A stretch of DNA of 5,024 bases from NCBI GenBank assembly GCA_017559885.1, contig JAFYQN010000203.1:1-5024 (forward strand). Direction: 5' to 3'. The notes beneath the pieces were generated by a model. It was not told the DNA's origin and searched no databases. It saw only the letters and a program-made list of their open reading frames with translations. Both the position numbers and the translations under genes were made by a program. Below, one piece after another: positions 1 to 5,024 of the stretch (position 1 is the stretch's first letter; every line of letters begins with the position of its first letter). This stretch comes from Clostridia bacterium (lineage in GTDB: Bacteria > Bacillota > Clostridia > Oscillospirales > Acutalibacteraceae).

Positions 1-674
1 CAATAAACCAAGGTTAATTTTTCGGGTATTTTTTCACTAATTGAACTATCAAACTTTGAACCCACGGCATAATAATTACCGCCACTTGCCAAACGATAAA
101 ACATATCACTCCACATCATTGGTTCAAAATCGTACTTATCAGCAATTTGACAAACACGATTTAAGTGAGAAAGCAATATATCAAAGCGATCTTTTAAACC
201 ATGAGCATCTAAATACCTTCCACGACCAAGATTATGGGCTTCGTCCATACCTATATGTAATAAATTAGTTCTAAAGCACTCACGAAGAGAGGCAAACATT
301 CTATCAATTAAATCATATACTCTATCGTCATCAACAAGCAAAATATCGTCTATATCTTTTATATTGTGGCGCCATTTCAAAAATGCCGCCATATGCGCTA
401 AAGTTTGAATATTAGGCACCAATTCAACGCCTAAACTATATGCAAAATCATCGAGTTCTTTTAATTCTGGTTTTGTATATTTACCACGAAGATAACCAAA
501 AAACTTTTCATCGTTTACTTCGTATGTATCTTCCATATAAAGTTGAACCTGATTATAACCCATTTTAGAAATTACCGTAATAAATTTTTTGAGTTGTTCA
601 ACTGTCATTACAGCGTTGCGTGAACAGTCAATCATAACACCAAATTTATTAAATGCATTAATTTTATTTTCCAT
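1..674 (-). CDS. GH20 family beta-N-acetylhexosaminidase, N-terminal part (3' end beyond window)
   Basis: The 224 complete codons seen here encode the start of a glycoside hydrolase family 20 (beta-N-acetylhexosaminidase-like) TIM barrel, which would remove terminal beta-linked GlcNAc or GalNAc by substrate-assisted catalysis. The key motif is HIGMDEAH at residues 140-147, where D144 and E145 are the family's catalytic pair (E as acid/base, D orienting the substrate acetamido group). Other family-like segments are LYMEDTYEV (45-53), the FGYLRGKYT strand/loop (59-67), PNIQTLAHM (87-95) and the Trp-containing MMWSDMFYR (186-194). The barrel starts almost at residue 10, with no signal peptide and no N-terminal GH20b domain. 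This fits the compact, probably cytoplasmic GH20C-like proteins of Firmicutes, usually around 600 residues, so about a third is visible. The start at 674 is chosen because GAGGTG lies six bases upstream. It follows fhs by 60 bases across a hairpin. Exact substrate is not deducible; a divergent glucosaminidase is possible. Confidence 0.88.
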   Translation of the reverse strand, partial: MENKINAFNKFGVMIDCSRNAVMTVEQLKKFITVISKMGYNQVQLYMEDTYEVNDEKFFGYLRGKYTKPELKELDDFAYSLGVELVPNIQTLAHMAAFLKWRHNIKDIDDILLVDDDRVYDLIDRMFASLRECFRTNLLHIGMDEAHNLGRGRYLDAHGLKDRFDILLSHLNRVCQIADKYDFEPMMWSDMFYRLASGGNYYAVGSKFDSSISEKIPEKLTLVY

Positions 675-675
675 A

Positions 676-696
676 TAAAACACCTCGTAAAACACC
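676..696 (-). repeat. Short direct repeat GGTGTTTTA spanning hairpin arm and RBS
   Basis: The 9-mer GGTGTTTTA (minus strand) occurs twice with a 12-base period, at 696-688 and 684-676. The first copy covers the end of the hairpin 3' arm and its T run; the second covers the GH20 Shine-Dalgarno and the bases just before the ATG. It may be chance in AT-rich DNA, but it means the hairpin's 5' arm has weak complementarity to the RBS region. Confidence 0.4.
681..686 (-). promoter_or_regulatory. Ribosome binding site of the GH20 gene
   Basis: On the minus strand the bases read GAGGTG, six bases before the ATG at 674-672. This is a good Shine-Dalgarno match with normal spacing and fixes the start of the GH20 gene. 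It lies only five bases after the 3' arm of the upstream hairpin. Confidence 0.75.
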
Positions 697-720
697 CATT
701 ACAGTTTTTGTAATGGGTGT
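689..720 (-). terminator. Rho-independent terminator or attenuator after fhs
   Basis: A perfect 12-bp inverted repeat: ACACCCATTACA at 720-709 on the minus strand pairs with TGTAATGGGTGT at 703-692, around a five-base loop (708-704). It begins 15 bases after the fhs stop codon. The minus-strand 3' side continues TTT then A (four T including the last stem base), so the T tract is short and termination could be incomplete. The plus-strand side continues AAAATAAAT, so it is not a terminator in that direction. Position after fhs and orientation support a terminator for the purL-fhs transcript; the short tail leaves room for read-through into the GH20 gene, or for a role in mRNA 3'-end stability. 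Confidence 0.72.
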
Positions 721-734
721 AAAATAAATATTTT

Positions 735-2411
735 TTAGAATAAGCCACTAATTACACCGTTTTCGTCAACATCGATACGCTCCGCCGCAGGAAATTTTGG
801 AAGTCCCGGCATAGTAAGTATATCGCCTGTAAGAACAACAATAAATCCAGCACCAGCAGATACTTTTACGTTTTTAATTGTAACGGTAAAGTTATCGGGC
901 GCGCCAAGTTTTGTTGGGTCGTCAGAAAAACTATACTGTGTTTTTGCAACACAAATAGGAAGTTTATCAAAACCGAGTTCGGTAAGTTGAGCAATTTGCT
1001 TTTTTACATTAGGAAGTATGGCAATCCCGTCGCCACCGTAAACATTTTTAACAATTGCTTCAATCTTTTCTTCGATTGTGACGTCAAGTTCATAAGAGAA
1101 GGTAAAGTCGCCTTTCTCTTCTTCACAAAGACGTACAACCTCACGAGCGAGGTCCTCGCCGCCCTTGCCACCTTCTGCCCAAACGGTAGAAAGAACTGTA
1201 TTTACACCAAGTTCTTTACATTTAGCGATAATGAAATCAATTTCAGCATCGGTATCGGTTGGGAAACGGTTAACGGCTACAACACAAGGAAGTTTGTAAA
1301 CGTTTTTAATATTTGAAACGTGACGTAAAAGATTTGGTATCCCCTTTTCAAGTGCCACCAAATCCTCGGTGTCGAGTTGCTTTTTATCAAGACCGCCATG
1401 CATTTTAAGAGCGCGAACTGTAGCAACTACTACAACCGCATCAGGTGTTAAACCTGCCATACGACACTTAATATCAAGGAACTTTTCAGCGCCCAAATCA
1501 GCGCCAAAACCTGCCTCGGTAATAGCGTAGTCACCCATTTTAAGAGCAAGTTTAGTTGCCATAACAGAGTTGCAACCGTGAGCAATATTTGCAAAAGGTC
1601 CACCGTGAACAAATGCAGGAGTACCCTCAAGTGTTTGAACAAGGTTTGGTTTTATAGCGTCCTTAAGAAGCGCTGTCATAGCGCCAACTGCCTTTAAATC
1701 GCCTGCTGTTATGGGTTTGTCATCATAGGTATAACCAACAATTATACGTGAAAGACGCTCTTTAAGGTCGGTTATAGAAGACGCCAAGCAGAACACCGCC
1801 ATAATCTCACTTGCAACTGTTATGTCAAATCCATCTTCACGCGGTACACCATTTGCCTTACCACCCATACCGTCTACTACAAAACGAAGTTGACGGTCAT
1901 TCATATCAACGCAACGCTTCCAGGTAATTTTACGAACGTCAATACCTAAAGCATTACCTTGTTGAATATGGTTGTCAAGCATTGCGGCAAGAAGATTATT
2001 TGCAGCGCCGATGGCGTGGAAATCGCCTGTGAAGTGAAGGTTTATATCTTCCATAGGTACAACCTGAGCATATCCGCCGCCAGCAGCTCCACCCTTAACG
2101 CCAAATACAGGACCCAAAGATGGTTCGCGAAGCGCAACGGTTACATCCTTGCCAATGCGCGCAAGACCATCGGCAAGACCAATTGTAGTGGTGGTCTTGC
2201 CCTCGCCTGCGGGTGTTGGTGTTATAGCTGTTACGAGCACTAATTTACCGTCTTTACGCTCGGTTTCATTAAGCAAAGATAAATCAACCTTTGCTTTGTA
2301 GTTGCCGTACTGTTCAATATATTTTTCATCTACTTTTGCTTTTTTTGCAATTTCGGTTATGGGTTGCATTTTACACTGTTGTGCAATCTCAATATCAGAT
2401 AAATAAGCCAT
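735..2411 (-). CDS. fhs: Formate--tetrahydrofolate ligase (formyl-THF synthetase)
   Basis: The enzyme joins formate to tetrahydrofolate using ATP, giving 10-formyl-THF, the donor for PurN and PurH in purine synthesis and for initiator tRNA formylation; in acetogens it also serves the Wood-Ljungdahl pathway. Numbering from the start chosen here (558 residues, a normal length), the P-loop-like PAGEGKT is at 67-73, EPSLGPVFG at 96-104, the family signature GVKGGAAGGGY at 104-114, NIAHGCNS at 275-282 and the second signature VATVRALKMHGG at 329-340. The C-terminus holds the expected TGDILTMPGLPKFP segment and ends ISGLF. All key motifs are intact. An alternative ATG at 2435 adds eight residues (MILSELSK) and overlaps the purL stop as ATGA, but has no close Shine-Dalgarno. 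The ATG at 2411 has GGAG nine bases upstream and begins MAYLSDIEIAQ, which matches where family members usually start. Co-transcription with purL is very likely. Identity is firm; the start is less certain. Confidence 0.97.
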   Translation of the reverse strand: MAYLSDIEIAQQCKMQPITEIAKKAKVDEKYIEQYGNYKAKVDLSLLNETERKDGKLVLVTAITPTPAGEGKTTTTIGLADGLARIGKDVTVALREPSLGPVFGVKGGAAGGGYAQVVPMEDINLHFTGDFHAIGAANNLLAAMLDNHIQQGNALGIDVRKITWKRCVDMNDRQLRFVVDGMGGKANGVPREDGFDITVASEIMAVFCLASSITDLKERLSRIIVGYTYDDKPITAGDLKAVGAMTALLKDAIKPNLVQTLEGTPAFVHGGPFANIAHGCNSVMATKLALKMGDYAITEAGFGADLGAEKFLDIKCRMAGLTPDAVVVVATVRALKMHGGLDKKQLDTEDLVALEKGIPNLLRHVSNIKNVYKLPCVVAVNRFPTDTDAEIDFIIAKCKELGVNTVLSTVWAEGGKGGEDLAREVVRLCEEEKGDFTFSYELDVTIEEKIEAIVKNVYGGDGIAILPNVKKQIAQLTELGFDKLPICVAKTQYSFSDDPTKLGAPDNFTVTIKNVKVSAGAGFIVVLTGDILTMPGLPKFPAAERIDVDENGVISGLF

Positions 2412-2420
2412 TTTACTCAA

Positions 2421-2424
2421 CTCC
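2421..2424 (-). promoter_or_regulatory. Ribosome binding site deciding the fhs start
   Basis: The minus strand reads GGAG here, nine bases before the ATG at 2411-2409. It lies inside the eight-codon extension that the other candidate ATG (2435) would add. The upstream ATG has only a GAGG about 19 bases away, too far to work well, so this site favours initiation at 2411. Confidence 0.6.
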
Positions 2425-2431
2425 GATAAAA

Positions 2432-5024
2432 TCATTTAAAGTACTTAACTGCTGCCTCAAACATACGAATATCGTATTCGCCAAGAACGTTTTTGTAAAG
2501 GCCTTCGCCTATACGTTCACTATGACCCATTTTACCAAATACACGACCATCAGGTGAAGTTATACCTTCAATCGCATACATAGAGTTATTGGGGTTAAAG
2601 TGTACGTCACTTGTCGCATTACCGTTAAGGTCAACGTACTGTGTTGCAATTTGACCATTTTCGGCAAGTTGTTTAATAAGTTCTTCACTCGCAAGGAATC
2701 GACCTTCACCATGTGAAATCGGAACATTGTAAACATCGCCTACATTAGTAAGTGACAACCAAGGTGATTTATTAGATGCGACACGTGTGCGAACAATACG
2801 TGATTGGTGACGAGCTATTGTGTTAAATGTAAGGGTTGGACAATTTTCATCGGTGTCTATGATTTTACCATATGGTACAAGACCCAATTTAATAAGTGCT
2901 TGGAAACCATTACAAATACCGCACATTAAACCGTCACGGTTATCAAGTAGGTCTGTAACACCCTCTTTAATAGCGGCATTACGGAAAAATGCAGTAATAA
3001 ACTTACCACTACCGTCAGGTTCATCGCCGCCTGAGAAGCCACCAGGAACAAATATCATTTGAGCATCTTTAAGTTTTGTTGCAAACTCTTCAACGCTTGC
3101 TTGAATACCTGATGCGGTTAGGTTTTTGATAACTATAATTTCAGGGTCGGCGCCTGCATCACGCATTGCCTTTGCACTGTCAAATTCACAGTTAGTACCT
3201 GGGAATGCAGGAATAAGAACCTTTGGTTTTGCTACCTTAATTGCAGGTGTTGGATATTCGCTTGCTTTAAACTCAAAGTTTTGCATTGGAGTTTTTTCGT
3301 CAGCAATATTGCAACTATAAACCGATTCTAACTTATCTTCATAAATACCAAGAAGTTCGCAAATATCAACAGTTTCACTACCAAGTGTAATCTTGTTATC
3401 ATCAGTAACGGTACCAATTAAGATGCCTTCATCGATATCCTCGGTAGTTTCAAGTAAGAATGAACCGTAAGAATAATCAAATATCTTGGCAACGCTTAAA
3501 TAATCCTCATACTTAAAGCCAAGACCGTTACCAAAGCACATCTTCATAACGGCTTCTGCTATACCGCCAATACCGGGTGTGTAAGCCGAAACAACCTTAC
3601 CCGAACGCATAAGTTCGGTAACAAGATTAAATGTGTTGATAAGAGATTTTGTATTAGGAAGATTTGTATCTTCATCGTAAATAGGACTAAACAAATAAAG
3701 TTTATTGCCTGCTGATTTAAATTCAGGAGATACAATATCTTTTATCTTTTCGGTAGTAACTGCAAAAGACACAAGTGTTGGTGGAACGTCTAAATCCTCA
3801 AACGAACCGCTCATTGAGTCTTTACCGCCGATTGAGCCGATACCTAATTCTTTTTGCGCTTTAAATGCGCCAAGCAAAGCGGCAAGAGGTTTACCCCAAC
3901 GCTTACCGTCAGTACCGGGTTTTTCAAAGTACTCTTGGAATGTTAGATAAACATCTTCGAATTTTGCGCCTGTTGCAATAAGTTTTGCAACCGATTCAAC
4001 AACCGCTAAATAAGCGCCGTGATATGGGCTTTGTTCGGTAATAAATGGATTATAACCCCAAGACATAAGCGAACAATCATCGGTATGTTTCTTTTCTACC
4101 GAAATCTTTTGTACCATTGCTTGAATAGGAGTTAACTGATTCTTACCACCAAATGGCATAAGAACTGTACCTGCGCCGATCGTAGAGTCAAAACGCTCTG
4201 AAAGACCACGTTTTGAGCACATATTAAGGTCATCAGCAATCTTTTTATAGTTTTCGGCAAAACCGCCGTCAACAGGACCGCCAAACGCTTTAGGCGCTTC
4301 GGGAGTAATTACAATATGTTTATCAGCGCCGTTTGAATTTAAGAATTCACGACTGATATCAACTATTTTTTGACCATTCCAGTTCATAACAAGACGTGGT
4401 TCTGCCTTAACCTCTGCCACAGGACATGCCTGAAGATTTTCGGTAGCGGCAAGCATCAAAAACGCGTCAACGTTATGCGGTTCAACAACAACTGCCATAC
4501 GCTCTTGTGACTCACTGATTGCAATTTCAGTACCGTCAAGACCTTCGTATTTCTTTGGAACAGCGTTAAGGTTAATTTCAAGACCGTCAGCAAGTTCGCC
4601 AATAGCAACAGAAACACCGCCTGCGCCAAAGTCATTACAACGCTTGATCATTTGAGTTGCTTCTTTGTTACGGAATAGACGTTGGAGTTTGCGTTCTTCA
4701 GGAGCATTACCCTTTTGAACTTCGGCACCACATGTTTCAACCGATTGAGCATTGTGTGCTTTGGAAGAACCGGTTGCACCGCCTACGCCGTCACGACCAG
4801 TGCTACCGCCCAAGAGAATAACAATATCACCCGGAGCCGGTACTTCACGACGAACATTTTCAGCAGGAGCCGCAGCAATAACTGCACCTATTTCCATACG
4901 TTTTGCGGCATAACCTGGGTGATAAATTTCATCAACAATACCGGTAGCAAGACCAATTTGGTTACCGTATGATGAGTAACCTGCCGCAGCAGTTGTTACA
5001 ATCTTACGTTGTGGTAATTTACCA
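2432..5024 (-). CDS. purL: Phosphoribosylformylglycinamidine synthase, large fused form (5' end beyond window)
   Basis: This enzyme converts FGAR, glutamine and ATP into FGAM, the fourth step of de novo purine synthesis in the cytoplasm. The frame is open to the right edge, giving 863 residues; the ATG at 4897 is internal, since the 42 codons before it are conserved PurL sequence (KIVTTAAAGYSSYGNQIGLA). With large PurL near 1,240 residues in Clostridia, roughly 380 N-terminal residues are missing. In fragment numbering the first synthase half has the glycine-rich GGSTGRDGVGGATGSS at 72-87, and the second half has NPFITEQSPYHGAYLA (about 325-340) and IGGKDSMSGSF (398-408). The glutaminase (GATase) domain runs from about 600 to the end: nucleophile C704 in GICNGFQ (codon 2914-2912) and the His-Glu partners H771 and E773 in SHGEGRF. 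The fused glutaminase means no separate PurQ is needed. The C-terminus (GKMGHSER, FEAAVKYFK) is complete and the TGA overlaps an ATG of fhs. One oddity: Ser74 sits where related proteins usually have Arg (GGRTGRDG). Confidence 0.98.
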   Translation of the reverse strand, partial: GKLPQRKIVTTAAAGYSSYGNQIGLATGIVDEIYHPGYAAKRMEIGAVIAAAPAENVRREVPAPGDIVILLGGSTGRDGVGGATGSSKAHNAQSVETCGAEVQKGNAPEERKLQRLFRNKEATQMIKRCNDFGAGGVSVAIGELADGLEINLNAVPKKYEGLDGTEIAISESQERMAVVVEPHNVDAFLMLAATENLQACPVAEVKAEPRLVMNWNGQKIVDISREFLNSNGADKHIVITPEAPKAFGGPVDGGFAENYKKIADDLNMCSKRGLSERFDSTIGAGTVLMPFGGKNQLTPIQAMVQKISVEKKHTDDCSLMSWGYNPFITEQSPYHGAYLAVVESVAKLIATGAKFEDVYLTFQEYFEKPGTDGKRWGKPLAALLGAFKAQKELGIGSIGGKDSMSGSFEDLDVPPTLVSFAVTTEKIKDIVSPEFKSAGNKLYLFSPIYDEDTNLPNTKSLINTFNLVTELMRSGKVVSAYTPGIGGIAEAVMKMCFGNGLGFKYEDYLSVAKIFDYSYGSFLLETTEDIDEGILIGTVTDDNKITLGSETVDICELLGIYEDKLESVYSCNIADEKTPMQNFEFKASEYPTPAIKVAKPKVLIPAFPGTNCEFDSAKAMRDAGADPEIIVIKNLTASGIQASVEEFATKLKDAQMIFVPGGFSGGDEPDGSGKFITAFFRNAAIKEGVTDLLDNRDGLMCGICNGFQALIKLGLVPYGKIIDTDENCPTLTFNTIARHQSRIVRTRVASNKSPWLSLTNVGDVYNVPISHGEGRFLASEELIKQLAENGQIATQYVDLNGNATSDVHFNPNNSMYAIEGITSPDGRVFGKMGHSERIGEGLYKNVLGEYDIRMFEAAVKYFK

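Noticed and set aside
41..268. Plus-strand open frame of 75 codons
   Set aside because: It lies antisense to the conserved GH20 coding sequence, has low-complexity His/Asn/Tyr-rich composition, no convincing RBS and no family resemblance.
692..720. Hairpin as a terminator for a plus-strand transcript
   Set aside because: The plus-strand 3' side is AAAATAAAT with no immediate T run, and there is no plus-strand gene to terminate.
737..769. Possible promoter for the GH20 gene: TTGACG (769-764) with TATTCT (742-737) on the minus strand
   Set aside because: The spacer is 21 bases, well outside 16-18, and both boxes lie in conserved fhs codons or its stop region; no better pair was found.
959..2557. 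Plus-strand open frames antisense to fhs and the purL end (987-1316, 1959-2243, 2291-2557) and a second minus-strand frame (1448-1642)
   Set aside because: All are shadows of strongly conserved fhs or purL codons; their translations are Cys/Phe/Leu-rich with no recognisable motif.
4895..4897. ATG at 4897 as the start of purL
   Set aside because: The frame stays open to the window edge and the 42 upstream codons encode conserved PurL sequence (QRKIVTTAAAGYSSYGNQIG), so this Met is internal.
2820..4972. Plus-strand open frames antisense to purL (2820-3062, 3126-3320, 3705-3950, 4682-4972)
   Set aside because: Each is fully explained by the opposite purL frame, and none shows a plausible protein family or an RBS with independent support.
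1..5024. An undescribed defence, mobile or RNA-based system
   Set aside because: Nearly every base lies in three recognisable genes; the only gap is 60 bases with a simple hairpin. No repeats array, integrase, transposase, toxin-antitoxin pair or long structured RNA is visible.

Overview
The window holds three protein genes, all on the minus strand and tightly packed. In order of transcription they are the C-terminal two thirds of purL (5024 down to 2432), a complete fhs (2411 down to 735) and the first 224 codons of a GH20-type beta-N-acetylhexosaminidase (674 down to the left edge). purL is cut at its 5' end and the GH20 gene at its 3' end. The sequence is fairly AT-rich. The PurL is the large single-chain form with a fused glutaminase domain, of the kind common in Clostridia, and the GH20 protein resembles the short Firmicutes GH20C type. 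Together these suggest an anaerobic, probably gut-associated, clostridial Firmicute (for example Oscillospiraceae or Lachnospiraceae). That assignment is inference from protein style only.

Region 5024-2432: PurL catalyses the fourth step of de novo purine synthesis. Region 2435-735: formate-tetrahydrofolate ligase makes 10-formyl-THF from formate, the one-carbon donor used by the purine enzymes PurN and PurH. The purL stop overlaps a possible fhs ATG (ATGA), so the two genes are almost certainly co-transcribed. The logical link is that fhs supplies the formyl donor for the pathway in which purL works.

Region 734-675: a 60-base gap containing a perfect 12-bp hairpin with a short T run on the minus strand, followed at once by the ribosome binding site of the GH20 gene. 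The hairpin probably ends or attenuates the purL-fhs transcript. There is almost no room for a separate GH20 promoter between hairpin and RBS, so that gene may depend on read-through or on a promoter inside the end of fhs. Region 674-1: the start of a cytoplasmic-looking GH20 glycosidase with the conserved Asp-Glu catalytic pair.

No RNA genes, mobile elements, CRISPR arrays or phage genes are visible. The plus-strand open frames all lie antisense to these conserved genes and none resembles a protein family. I found no convincing undescribed system; the points worth a second look concern gene junctions, regulation and one residue substitution.
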